NCBI RefSeq assembly: GCF_040605455.1
Contig: NZ_JBEXCV010000040.1
Coordinates: forward strand, 1-59,024
From: Embleya sp040605455
GTDB lineage: Bacteria; Actinomycetota; Actinomycetes; Streptomycetales; Streptomycetaceae
Reading direction: 5' to 3'
Length of the DNA stretch: 59,024 nt
Shown: piece by piece, positions 16,373-25,541 of the stretch
Layout: each line of letters opens with the position of its first letter
Position numbering within the stretch: position 1 is the stretch's first letter
Program-made: the position numbers and the translations under genes
The notes under the pieces: model-generated
What the model was told of the DNA's origin: nothing
The model's input: the letters and a program-made list of their open reading frames with translations, nothing else
Databases searched by the model: none

Positions 16373-17678
16373 GCGGGGCACGGCGGGGTCGGCTGCCGGT
16401 GGTCGCGGTGGGGGCGCATGTGCGGTTCCGCGGAGAGCGGTGGCAAGTCGTCGCGCTGTCCGGACAATGCTTCCACCTGGTCGGCGAGAGCGGGGGCGAC
16501 GATGTGGTGCCGGCCGGGCACCTGTTCGCCGATCCGGACTTCGCCGTCCTGGGCGCCGAAGTCGGGCCGCAGGCGGTGCCGCAGTGGGGGCTGTTCGAGA
16601 CCGCCCCGGCCGCGGCGCGGAGAGGGCGTTGGCGTGGCAGCGGCACATCCGCGAGGTGGAGTGCGGTCGTGCCGGCGGGCCCGACGGTGGCGCAGTGGTG
16701 CGGCCGGAGTACGACCCGGCGCGGTTCACGCTGGCCAAGCGGGAACGGGCCAAGGCCGAGGAGTTGACTGCGCTGGGTTTTGGGCGGGTGTCGCGGACGA
16801 CGGTGCAGCGTATGCGCGGCCGGTATCGGCGGCAGGGATTGTGGGGCTTGGTCGATCACCGCATGACGCGTGCTTCCGGCGGGGTGGGGCGGACCGACGA
16901 GCGGGTCGTCGTCGCGATCACGGACGTGGTCCTTGGGCAGCGGGGGCGTTCCAAGGGCACGGTCAAGGGCTTGATGCCGTTGGTCGCGCAACTCCTCGAG
17001 GATCGGTACGGCGATGCGGTGCCGATGCCCCCACAGGCCACCTTCTATCGGCTCGTCGATCGACTCGCCCGTCCCGTCGACCGTCCGGGGCGTCCCGTCC
17101 GCGATCCCCCGATCACCGAGGACGGGCGGGGGTTGACCCCGACGGTGGCGTTGCGGCCCGGGGAACAGGTCCAGATCGACACGACCCGTCTCGATGTCCT
17201 GGCCTTGTTCGAGGACGGCACGGTGGGGCGGCCCGAACTCACCATCGCCGTCGACGTCGCGACCCGGGCGATCCTGGCGGCGGTGCTGTGTCCGGGCGGA
17301 ACCAAGGCCGTGGACGCGGCGCTGTTGCTCGCGGAGATGGCCGTCCCGCACCCGGCCCGGCCCGGGTGGCCCGACGCGCTGCGTTTCGCCCCCACCCGGC
17401 TGCTCTCGCGCGATCGGCTGATGACACTGGACGAACGCCTCGAGGGCGCGGCGGCGCGGCCGGCCGTGGTACCGGAGACGATCGTCGTGGACCGGGGCAA
17501 GGTGTTCGTCGACGTGGCTGGTTTTGGCCGACACGTGGGCCTCGGACACGGCGAGCCGCGTCGCCGGGAGGACTTTCGCCCGAGCGTCTGCTACGCGTGG
17601 ACTGATGAGCAACTGCCCTATTTTCATGAGCTGTTCGATGTGGGCCGTTCGCGTGGTACGGATATTTGTTCCCCTTGA
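16369..17678 (+). pseudogene. TnsB/Mu-type transposase, frameshifted and C-terminally truncated
   Basis: GTG 16369 overlaps the TnsA stop. The N-terminal part (RFRGERWQVVALSGQCFHLV) is in one frame to about 16613; from there ALAWQRHIREVECG and PARFTLAKRERAKAEELTAL follow in another frame. The helix-turn-helix region (SRTTVQRMRGRYRRQGLWGL) and the start of the catalytic core (VQIDTTRLDVLALFEDGTVG, then VVDRGKVFV) supply two catalytic Asp residues. After about 17520 the sequence stops resembling a transposase and the third acidic residue and the TnsC-binding tail are missing. With a frameshift and a lost C-terminus it is inactive. It belongs to a different copy from the pair at 35.3-36.6 kb. 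Confidence 0.7.
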
Positions 17679-17736
17679 CAGCCTGTTGGACGGGCGTTGA
17701 TGCTCGGTAATCTCCTCGATGCAGGGAGTGATCGGG

Positions 17737-19371
17737 ATGACCCGTACCTTGATTGATGCCTTTTTCACCGTCACGGACGAGGAACGACAGATCGGGTATG
17801 CCATCCAGGGCGGCCGGGTCGCACGATGGGACTGGAACGCCGAGAAGGCGCTCGACGCGGACGCGGCGCTGCTTTCGCGGCGCTGGCCGCAGTTGCCCGA
17901 GTCGTTCACCGAGGGCTTCGACGCGACCTTGACCACGCCGGGCGACAACCCGTGGACGTGGGTGTTCCGGAGCGAGCGATGTCTGCGGCTCAACCCGTTG
18001 GACGGGAGCGTCGCCGAGGTCGGCACGATCTCCGCCCGTTTCCCGGGTCTGCCGGCGGTCTTCACCGCCGGCCTCGACGCGGCCCTGCCCAGCCTCACCG
18101 CCAACCGGGTCCACCTGTTCCGAGGCGACCAGTGCGCGCTGTACGACCTACGCGCGTCGAATCTGATCGAGGTCAAGTCGCTCGCCGACACGTGGAGCGG
18201 ACTGGCCGCGAAGGCACCGGAGTTCACAGCCGGGATCAGTGCGGCGACGTTCAATCCCAAGACCGGCTCGTGTTACCTGTTTCGGGGCGGGCAATACACG
18301 CGCGGCAATCTCGCGACCCGCGTGATCGACCTCGACGCGAGCGCGGTCGACAACACGTCGTGGGTGGGACTGATCCCGGCGTTCTCCCGCGGGCACATCA
18401 TCACCTCGGGAAGTCGCATCTACAGCCTCGACCTGGAGACGCGCACCGTGACGTCCATGGACTGGGCGCACGGAGTGGGGCGAGTCGAGGTGAGCCCGGA
18501 TGGTCGATACATTCACTTCCTCCGGGAGCTGTCGTACGGGCCCCGGTGGCAGTGCCGTGACATGACCACCGGGCGGGAAGTGGCGACGGACTGGGGGCCC
18601 CCCAGGCGCATGGCTTTCAGCCCGGACGGCAGCCGCACGTACTTCGTCCCTGCGGGCACGCGTGATCTGCGCGCGGTCGGTCTGCATCCGCCGGTGAACC
18701 TGTCGGACATCCTCCTTGACGATTCGGAGCGCACCTCGGACGCGGCTGACGTCCCCGGCAGTGCCCCCGAATCGGGATCCGGCTCCCCCGCACCCGTCGA
18801 CTGGACGAGCGATCCGGCCCCCGTGGTCCTGTCGCCCGACGCCCGCCGCGTCTATGCCGCACCGAGCCAGGCGGACGGTCGGTCGATCGTCTACGAGGTG
18901 GACCTCGACGAGAGTGTCATGCGCCAGGCGTTCGCGCTCCCCGGTCCGTCTCCGGTCGCCGACCTGGCCGTCTCCGCGGACGGCAGACTCTTGCACGTCG
19001 CGCTCTCGAACGGCGTGTGTGCGCTCGACCTGCTCACCGGCGAGGTCGTGCTCCAAGACAAGTTGCCCGCGTGTACCGCCATCGCGCTGACCCCCGACAA
19101 GCGGGAACTGTGGTGCCTGCCGACCGCGAGCAACTCCGGAATCCTGGTGGCGGATCCTGCGGATCACCGACTGCTGCGCCGCATTCCGATCGGGGGCCGC
19201 GGCGGGCTCGGTACGGCAAGCGTGCTCGCCTTCAGCCACTTCGGCACGTACGCGTACACGATTCATGCGACCAGCGGGACCGTGGCAATCATCGACGCCG
19301 GTTGCCATCGCAAGATCGCCTCGATCCGAATTCCGGACGCGATCTCCGGCATCGCCTACACCCAGTACTGA
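17737..19371 (+). CDS. Hemopexin-repeat plus beta-propeller protein, paralogue 1
   Basis: ATG 17737 (after GGGAG) begins a 544-residue protein; aligning with its paralogues places the start here and not at 17719. The N-terminal 230 residues hold four hemopexin-like repeats, each beginning D-A or A-A and containing a FRG-x-Q-x-x-x-Y-type strand (VHLFRGDQCALYDL, CYLFRGGQYTRGNL). The C-terminal 290 residues have YVTN/WD-type propeller blades (VEVSPDGRYIHFL, VLSPDARRVYAAP, LAVSADGRLLHVAL, AIIDAGCHRKIASI). There is no signal peptide or membrane segment. It is the first gene of an eight-gene operon and the most diverged of three tandem copies. Hemopexin repeats bind ligands or partner proteins, so a binding or structural role is inferred. 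Confidence 0.82.
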   Translation: MTRTLIDAFFTVTDEERQIGYAIQGGRVARWDWNAEKALDADAALLSRRWPQLPESFTEGFDATLTTPGDNPWTWVFRSERCLRLNPLDGSVAEVGTISARFPGLPAVFTAGLDAALPSLTANRVHLFRGDQCALYDLRASNLIEVKSLADTWSGLAAKAPEFTAGISAATFNPKTGSCYLFRGGQYTRGNLATRVIDLDASAVDNTSWVGLIPAFSRGHIITSGSRIYSLDLETRTVTSMDWAHGVGRVEVSPDGRYIHFLRELSYGPRWQCRDMTTGREVATDWGPPRRMAFSPDGSRTYFVPAGTRDLRAVGLHPPVNLSDILLDDSERTSDAADVPGSAPESGSGSPAPVDWTSDPAPVVLSPDARRVYAAPSQADGRSIVYEVDLDESVMRQAFALPGPSPVADLAVSADGRLLHVALSNGVCALDLLTGEVVLQDKLPACTAIALTPDKRELWCLPTASNSGILVADPADHRLLRRIPIGGRGGLGTASVLAFSHFGTYAYTIHATSGTVAIIDAGCHRKIASIRIPDAISGIAYTQY

Positions 19372-19386
19372 TCCGGAGGCCCCGCC

Positions 19387-21030
19387 GTGCCCGAGAACCA
19401 GGTCAACGCGCTCTTCACCGTCGCCAACGCCGGCCCCGGAGCCGAGCAGACCGGATTCGTCGTCCAAGACGACCAAGTGGCCCGCTACGGCTGGGTGAGC
19501 GGACGGATGCTGGATGTCAACGCGGTCCCGCTCGCGGAACGATGGCCGCAGCTCCCCGAGGCGTTCAGGGCCGGCTTCGACGCGACCCTGACGACGTCGC
19601 TCGACGACCCGTGGACGCTGGTCTTTCGCGGCACGCAATGCCTGCGACTCCACCCGATCGACGGAACGGTCGCCGAGCCGAGCACGATCGCGGCACGCTT
19701 CCCCGGGCTTCCGGCAGCCTTCCAATCCGGGATCGACGCGGCACTGCCCGGAACGAGCGGCAACCAACTGTTCCTATTCCGGGGCAACACCTGTGTCCTG
19801 TACGACATGCGGGTCCCCGGAGTGGTGGAGACCGGGACGCTCACGGCGATGTGGCCCGGCTTGCAGGCCAAGGCCCCGGCGTTCGTGAACGGCGTCAGCG
19901 CGGCGACGTACGACCCGACGAACGACGAGTTCCACTTCTTTCGAGGCCAAGCCTTCACCACGGGCGTCCTGGCCACCCGCACGGTGACCCGGGATGCCAC
20001 CGCGATCGACGACACCTCGTGGCCGGGCCTGGTCCCGGCCTTCGGAGTCGGGTTCCTCTACCTCACCCTGATGATGAATCCGTCCTCCGGAGACGCCACC
20101 CACATCGTCGATCTGCGTACCCACCAATTCGTGGGGACCTTTCCGCATCCGAGATCCATGCGGTACGGCGGAGTCACCACCTCGCCGGACAGCAGGTACG
20201 TGTATGTCTGTGAGGAACGCGGACGATTCTGCCTGGACGCGACCACACGGCAGGTGATCGCGGAATTCCCCGAGGACATGCCCACGGGAATGCGCAGCCG
20301 GATGGTTTTCAGCCCGGACGGCGAGCGAATGTACATCGTGACCCGGGAGAAGAGCGACCAGGATCCCTACTTGGAGATCTTCCGCACCGGCACCTTCGAC
20401 AGCATTGCGCGCATCCTCTTACGGGGCTACGGCAACCCCACGAGTGGTATGGGCAGCGAGCACACCTCGTTGGCCGCCGGCCGGGACGACAAGAGTGTCT
20501 ACGTCGGCGTCGACACGCGTGCCGGGGGCAGCGTGGTCGTCGAGGTCGACTTGCTCAATCATGAGGTCCGCCAAGCCTTCACGTATCCCGAGGCCGGTCG
20601 GATGCACTCCATCGCGCTCGCGTCCGACGGCACCGTCGTGCATGTCGCGCACGAGAAGGAGACTCTCGCGATCGACGTGCGCACCGGAGTGGTCCTCCGG
20701 CGTGGAATCCTCCCACGCTGTACGAGACTCGAACTCGTTCCGGGTCGGAACGCGTTGTATTGCACGCCGATCGTCGGCAGCGAGCCCGGCCTGCTGGTGG
20801 CCGACCCAGCAGACCACCGGGTCGTCCACCGGATCCCGATCCGGTCGGGCGGCGGCCTGGGCAAGCCGGGTGACATGGCGTTCAGCCACGGGGGCGCGTA
20901 CGCCTACGTGACCGACACGTTTTCCAGGTCCATCGCGATCGTCGACGTCGCGGATCACCGACGGATCGCGTCGATCGATCTCGCCGCCGACGTGGTCAAC
21001 CCCGCCGGCCTCGCGTACACCCCCTACTGA
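19387..21030 (+). CDS. Hemopexin-repeat plus beta-propeller protein, paralogue 2
   Basis: GTG 19387 follows a GGAGG ribosome site by 7 nt and lies 15 bp after the first paralogue. The 547-residue product has the same two-part layout: four hemopexin-like repeats (NALFTVANAGPG, LFLFRGNTCVLYDM, EFHFFRGQAFTTGV) and a C-terminal propeller (TTSPDSRYVYVCEE, MVFSPDGERMYIV, SIAIVDVADHRRIASI). It is very similar to paralogue 3 at DNA level over long stretches, for example around 19859-19895 and 21549-21585, implying a later duplication than that which produced paralogue 1. No secretion signal is visible. Confidence 0.82.
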   Translation: MPENQVNALFTVANAGPGAEQTGFVVQDDQVARYGWVSGRMLDVNAVPLAERWPQLPEAFRAGFDATLTTSLDDPWTLVFRGTQCLRLHPIDGTVAEPSTIAARFPGLPAAFQSGIDAALPGTSGNQLFLFRGNTCVLYDMRVPGVVETGTLTAMWPGLQAKAPAFVNGVSAATYDPTNDEFHFFRGQAFTTGVLATRTVTRDATAIDDTSWPGLVPAFGVGFLYLTLMMNPSSGDATHIVDLRTHQFVGTFPHPRSMRYGGVTTSPDSRYVYVCEERGRFCLDATTRQVIAEFPEDMPTGMRSRMVFSPDGERMYIVTREKSDQDPYLEIFRTGTFDSIARILLRGYGNPTSGMGSEHTSLAAGRDDKSVYVGVDTRAGGSVVVEVDLLNHEVRQAFTYPEAGRMHSIALASDGTVVHVAHEKETLAIDVRTGVVLRRGILPRCTRLELVPGRNALYCTPIVGSEPGLLVADPADHRVVHRIPIRSGGGLGKPGDMAFSHGGAYAYVTDTFSRSIAIVDVADHRRIASIDLAADVVNPAGLAYTPY

Positions 21031-21080
21031 GCATCGGCGCCGCCACGGCGTTTCCAACCGACCCGCACGGGAGGCCCACC

Positions 21081-22727
21081 ATGCCCGAGCACCAAATGGA
21101 CGCGTTCTTCACGACAGCCAACACCGGCTCGGGCACCGAACAGACCGGGTACGTGGTCCAAGGGGACCGCGCGGCCCGATTCGGCTGGGCGAGCGGCCGG
21201 ATGCTGGACGGGGCGTTGGCGCTCGCGCGCCGATGGCCCGATCTCCCCGCCGCCTTCCGGACCGGCTTCGACGCGACGCTGACGACGTCGGCGGACGACC
21301 CGTGGACCATCGTCTTCCGCGGCACGCAGTGCCTGCGGTTGCATCCGTTGGACGGGACGGTCGCGGAGGTCACCACGATCGCGGCACGGTTCCCGGGGTT
21401 GCCGGCGGCGTTCGCGTCCGGGATCGACGCGGCACTGCCGGGGTCGAGTGGGAATCAGGCGTTCCTGTTCCGGGGCAACACCTGCGTTCTGTACGACATG
21501 CGGGCCGGTGCCGTGGTCGAGACGCAGACGCTCGCGGCGATGTGGCCCGGCTTGCAGGCGAAGGCCCCGGCGTTCGTGAACGGGATCAGCGCGTCGACGT
21601 ACGATCCGAGCAAGGGCGAGTTTCACTTCTTCCGTGGCACGCAGTACACCAAAGGCGTCCTGGCCACCCGCACCGTCACGGCCAACGCGGCCACGATCGA
21701 CGAGAGTTCGTGGCCGGGGCTGGTTCCGACGTTCGCACCAGGGCACGTGTACGCCTGGACCTACGGCGCAGGCCACTCGCTCGACGTCGTGGACGTGGCG
21801 GCCGGGAAGGTAACCGGCAGCCTGGACATCGCCGTCGCCTCCGATCCGCACCAGACGCTTAGCGTCAGCCCCGACGGCCGATACCTCTACGTCCGAGCGG
21901 ACCGGACGTGGGCGTGCCTCGACACGTCCACCAATCGTGTCGTGGCACGAACCCCGGAGATGGCGCAAGGCCTGACCGGCACCAACATGGGATTCAGCGC
22001 GGACGGCCGGCTCGTTCACGGAGTCATCACGGTCTACCAAGGACCGACCTACCTGGACACCTATCGGGTCGGCACCGCCGAACGCACCCGGCGCATCGAG
22101 ATCCGAGGCACCGACCTGTTCGCCGACCCCACCGAGGCTGCCAAGAGCGGTGACCTGTATGTGTTCGATACTCCCCTGCTCACCGTGCCGGGTGGTCGGT
22201 ACCTCTACTTCGGTGGCTCACTCGACGGGAACGCCGCCGTGATCGAGGTCGACGACCAGGCGGGCCGGGTCCGACAGGCGTTCCGGATCCCCGACTCCGG
22301 CGACGCCCGAGACCTGGCCATCTCTCCAGACGGCCTATTCGTGCACGTGGCCACCCGCAACGACGTCGTAACGGTTGACGTGCGCAACGGGAGCATTCGG
22401 CGCCGCGGCGTGCTGCCGGAGTGCGAGAACATCGCGTTGACACCGGACGGACAGTCGTTGTACTGCCTGCCCTCCGCGCTCAAGAGCGGTGTCCTCGTGG
22501 CCGATCCGATCGATCACGGCGTGCGATATCGCATTCCGGTGGGCGGCCGGGGCGGTCCCGGCAGTCCCCAGGGGATCGCGTTCGACTTTGCCGGAACCCA
22601 CGCCTTCGTCTGCGACCGGGAATCGACCTCGGTGTCGATCATCGACACGACCGACCATGTGCTGGACCGCGCGATCGCGGTAACCCCGGGCGCAGGGCTG
22701 CGCGCCATCGCGTTCACGGTCTACTGA
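21081..22727 (+). CDS. Hemopexin-repeat plus beta-propeller protein, paralogue 3
   Basis: ATG 21081 follows GGGAGG by 6 nt and encodes 548 residues. The N-terminal hemopexin-like part contains DAFFTTANTGSGTEQTGYVV, AFLFRGNTCVLYDM and FHFFRGTQYTKGVLATRTV. The propeller part contains LSVSPDGRYLYVRA, LAISPDGLFVHVATRNDVVT and VSIIDTTDHVLDRAIAV. Three side-by-side copies suggest either a hetero-oligomer of related subunits or ligand diversification. It lies 50 bp after paralogue 2 and 51 bp before the DUF6603 gene. Cytoplasmic location is inferred from lack of a signal peptide, although export by an unrecognised route or release by lysis is possible. Confidence 0.82.
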   Translation: MPEHQMDAFFTTANTGSGTEQTGYVVQGDRAARFGWASGRMLDGALALARRWPDLPAAFRTGFDATLTTSADDPWTIVFRGTQCLRLHPLDGTVAEVTTIAARFPGLPAAFASGIDAALPGSSGNQAFLFRGNTCVLYDMRAGAVVETQTLAAMWPGLQAKAPAFVNGISASTYDPSKGEFHFFRGTQYTKGVLATRTVTANAATIDESSWPGLVPTFAPGHVYAWTYGAGHSLDVVDVAAGKVTGSLDIAVASDPHQTLSVSPDGRYLYVRADRTWACLDTSTNRVVARTPEMAQGLTGTNMGFSADGRLVHGVITVYQGPTYLDTYRVGTAERTRRIEIRGTDLFADPTEAAKSGDLYVFDTPLLTVPGGRYLYFGGSLDGNAAVIEVDDQAGRVRQAFRIPDSGDARDLAISPDGLFVHVATRNDVVTVDVRNGSIRRRGVLPECENIALTPDGQSLYCLPSALKSGVLVADPIDHGVRYRIPVGGRGGPGSPQGIAFDFAGTHAFVCDRESTSVSIIDTTDHVLDRAIAVTPGAGLRAIAFTVY

Positions 22728-22778
22728 CCTCCCCGTCCGCCCGGCGCCACCCCACCCCCGTCCGCCGAGGAGGCCCCC

Positions 22779-25541
22779 GTGTCCCCTGCCACCGAACAAG
22801 TCACCCTGCTCGACATGTTCAACGCCATCGACCAACCGATGGTGGAACTCCCGGACGAGTTGGTCCCCTACCTCGAGAACGTGGTCGAGCACACCGACCT
22901 GCCGCTCGGTGAGAAGCTCTACACCGCCCGCTCGCCCGGCTACGACCAACCGGGCGAGGCGAGCCCCGTGGACCTGCTGTTCGTCAAGACCAACCGGGTC
23001 GGGAACGCCTCGCTGAGTGCCGCCGTGCTCGACATCCGGATCGGCTTCGACGCCTCCGGCCTGAGCCTGGTCGGCGAGAGCATCCCCAAGGGCGCGTTCG
23101 TCTTCCCGACTGTGCGCGTCGTCTACATGTCCCGCGCGATCGTCGTGGACGAGGTGAACGAGCTCAACGCGGTGCTGCGCGGATACGGGATCACCGAACC
23201 CATGTTCCCGCTCCCGAACGTGATGACCGCGCACGCATGGCCGCAGAAGTTCACCGCGGTGCTGAGTTGGTGGGTGAACGGCGGCGAACTGCCCGGCCTG
23301 TCGATCTCACTGGACAAGGAGAAGAAGGACAAGCCGGATAGCCCGGACAAGGACATTCGGGTCCCCGGCTTGCCGGTCGGCTTCGGTCCGGTCGAGATCG
23401 CCGCCGTTCGCCGCGCCTACGACAAGAAGAAGGGGCTGCGGATCTTCCTGGTCGGCGAGTTCCGCCTCTCGGGCTTCACCTTCCAGCTCGACGGGCTCGG
23501 CATCGTCGTCCCGCTGAAAGGCGGCTTCGTCCCCAAACCCGAACTCATGGGCGCCGCACTGGATATCACCCGCCCCAAGCCACCCATGCAGATCATGGCC
23601 GCGATGCGCTGGGCCGGCGGCAGGGATCCGGAAATCGCCGGCGGCCTGGTCGGACTCGTCCGGGTGACCACACCCGCGGTGGAAGTCCTGGGCGCGGGTG
23701 GTTTCTTCCGCGCCACCGAGGGGTTCAACTCGGTGTTCCTGTACGTCGAGGCGCTGCTCGCGGGAGGCCGGTCGCTGTTCGGGCCGCCGCCGTTCACCGT
23801 CACCGGGCTGTCCGCCGGGTTCGGCATCAACAGCAGCATTCGGCCGCCCACCGCGGCCCAGTTGCCCGCCTTCCCGCTGGTGTCTCGGCTGGACAAGGCC
23901 CCGCCGACACCTGAGGATCCCGAACCCGACCCGCCGACACCGATGAACATGCTCGACAACCTCGCGGGCAAGGCGGGGTGGGTCCGGCCCGAAGACGGCT
24001 CGTACTGGGCGGCGATCGGCGTGCAGTTCACGTCGTTCCGCTTCATCGAGACCAAGGCGCTCGCGCTCGTCGAGTTCGGCAATCGGCTCAACCTGATGCT
24101 GCTCGGTCGCACGTCCGTCACCTTCCCCAGGAACGCCGACGTCGGCGGCCGGGTGCACGCTCGGCTGAACATCGACCTGCGCCTGGCATACCTCTCCGAC
24201 GAGCACCTGATCAGCCTCGACGTCGCGGTCGCCCCGGGATCGTTCTTCTTCGACCCGGCGTGCGAGCTGACCGGTGGGATCGCGCTGTGCGTGTGGACCG
24301 GCGGCCGGCGCGCCGGCGACTTCGTGATCAGCATCGGCGGCTATCACCCTCAGTTCGCCCGCCCCGCCTACTACCCGACGCCCGCCCGGCTCGGCTTCCG
24401 GTGGAACCCGTGCAGCCGGGTGGTGATCCAGGCCCAGGGGTACACCGCGCTCACCCCGGGCGCGATCATGTTCGGCGGCGCGCTCGCCGCCCGCTACGAG
24501 AAGGGCCTGCTCAGTGCGTGGTTCACCGCGCACCTGGACGCGCTGATCCAATGGAAGCCGTTCTACCTCGACATCGCGATGGGTGTCTCGATCGGTGTCG
24601 CGTTCACCATCAAGGTGTGGTTCGTCAAGGTCCGGGTCTCCATCGAGGTCGGCATCAACCTGCAATTGTGGACCCCGCCGCTCGGTGGCCACGTCACCGT
24701 CAAGGTCTGGTTCATCTCGTTCGGCTTCGACTTCGGCTCGTCCCGCAAGGGCGCGCCACCCGTGCCGTGGAGCGAGTTCCAGATGCAGTTGCCCTCACCG
24801 ATTCGGGCCAAGCCGGAGAAGGGCCTGCTGCTCGACGTCGACGAGTCCGAAAGCGAGGCGCGGGAGGCCGCGAAGGAGCCGCTGCTCGTTTCCTCGGACG
24901 GGTTCGCGTTCTCCACCGAGGCCGCGCTGCCGGCGTCCGTGATCCGCCTGAACGGCAAGGTGTTCGCGACCGCCCGGGAGAAGGTCGACATCCGGCCGAT
25001 GCGCAAGACCGGCCTGACCTCCGAGCACATCGTCACGCTCGGCCTCGACGGCGAGGAGTTCACCCCGGACCCCAAGCTGTGGAAGCTCGGTGTCATCCGC
25101 CGCGACCTGCCTCGCGCGCTGTGGGGCAAACCGGTGATCAAGCCCTCGCCCGACGAACCCGGTCTGGAACCGGGCTTGTTCACCGGTCTGCGTGTGGAGG
25201 TCCCCGGCCCCGACCTCAGCCCCGGCCTCGGCCCGGTCACCTCGGCCGCGCTCGGCGTCGAACCCCAGGCCGAGGGTTACACGCCCCTGCGCCAAGCCGA
25301 CGCCCAGGGGCCCACCCCGATCGACAACCCGGACAGCGTCGGCCTCATCGTCGACACACTCGCCGCGACCGCGACCCGACGCAGCGCCGTGTTCGACGCG
25401 CTGACCCGCCTGGGAGCCGCTCCCGGCAAGGACACCGACGGCGCGCTGACCGACTACGCGCGCCTGGTCGGCCGCAGCATGACCGACGCCCCGTTGACCA
25501 CGGCCGCTCCCGCTCCGTCGACCCCGACCGTAACGAGGTGA
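22779..25541 (+). CDS. DUF6603 domain protein
   Basis: GTG 22779 after a GGAGG site starts a 920-residue protein. The long central part (about residues 190-700) is rich in beta strands and small hydrophobic stretches (FGPVEIAAVRRAYDKKKGLR, AALDITRPKPPMQIMAAMRW, ISLDVAVAPGSFFFDPACEL, DIAMGVSIGVAFTIKVWFVK) and corresponds to what I know as DUF6603, a bacterial and fungal domain without assigned function. The repeated alternating hydrophobic pattern suggests a large beta-helical or barrel-like body. A charged Pro/Glu-rich tail follows. It overlaps the next gene by 4 nt, so their products are probably made in fixed ratio and may assemble together. Confidence 0.75.
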   Translation: MSPATEQVTLLDMFNAIDQPMVELPDELVPYLENVVEHTDLPLGEKLYTARSPGYDQPGEASPVDLLFVKTNRVGNASLSAAVLDIRIGFDASGLSLVGESIPKGAFVFPTVRVVYMSRAIVVDEVNELNAVLRGYGITEPMFPLPNVMTAHAWPQKFTAVLSWWVNGGELPGLSISLDKEKKDKPDSPDKDIRVPGLPVGFGPVEIAAVRRAYDKKKGLRIFLVGEFRLSGFTFQLDGLGIVVPLKGGFVPKPELMGAALDITRPKPPMQIMAAMRWAGGRDPEIAGGLVGLVRVTTPAVEVLGAGGFFRATEGFNSVFLYVEALLAGGRSLFGPPPFTVTGLSAGFGINSSIRPPTAAQLPAFPLVSRLDKAPPTPEDPEPDPPTPMNMLDNLAGKAGWVRPEDGSYWAAIGVQFTSFRFIETKALALVEFGNRLNLMLLGRTSVTFPRNADVGGRVHARLNIDLRLAYLSDEHLISLDVAVAPGSFFFDPACELTGGIALCVWTGGRRAGDFVISIGGYHPQFARPAYYPTPARLGFRWNPCSRVVIQAQGYTALTPGAIMFGGALAARYEKGLLSAWFTAHLDALIQWKPFYLDIAMGVSIGVAFTIKVWFVKVRVSIEVGINLQLWTPPLGGHVTVKVWFISFGFDFGSSRKGAPPVPWSEFQMQLPSPIRAKPEKGLLLDVDESESEAREAAKEPLLVSSDGFAFSTEAALPASVIRLNGKVFATAREKVDIRPMRKTGLTSEHIVTLGLDGEEFTPDPKLWKLGVIRRDLPRALWGKPVIKPSPDEPGLEPGLFTGLRVEVPGPDLSPGLGPVTSAALGVEPQAEGYTPLRQADAQGPTPIDNPDSVGLIVDTLAATATRRSAVFDALTRLGAAPGKDTDGALTDYARLVGRSMTDAPLTTAAPAPSTPTVTR

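Noticed and set aside
17600..17690. Minus-strand helical segment (HIEQLMKIGQLLISPRVADA) as a regulator gene
   Set aside because: It is short, has no start or ribosome site and lies opposite the degraded end of the TnsB relic.
16041..18260. Minus-strand ORF of 739 codons
   Set aside because: It runs across the TnsB relic and the first hemopexin gene in antisense and shows no coherent domain.
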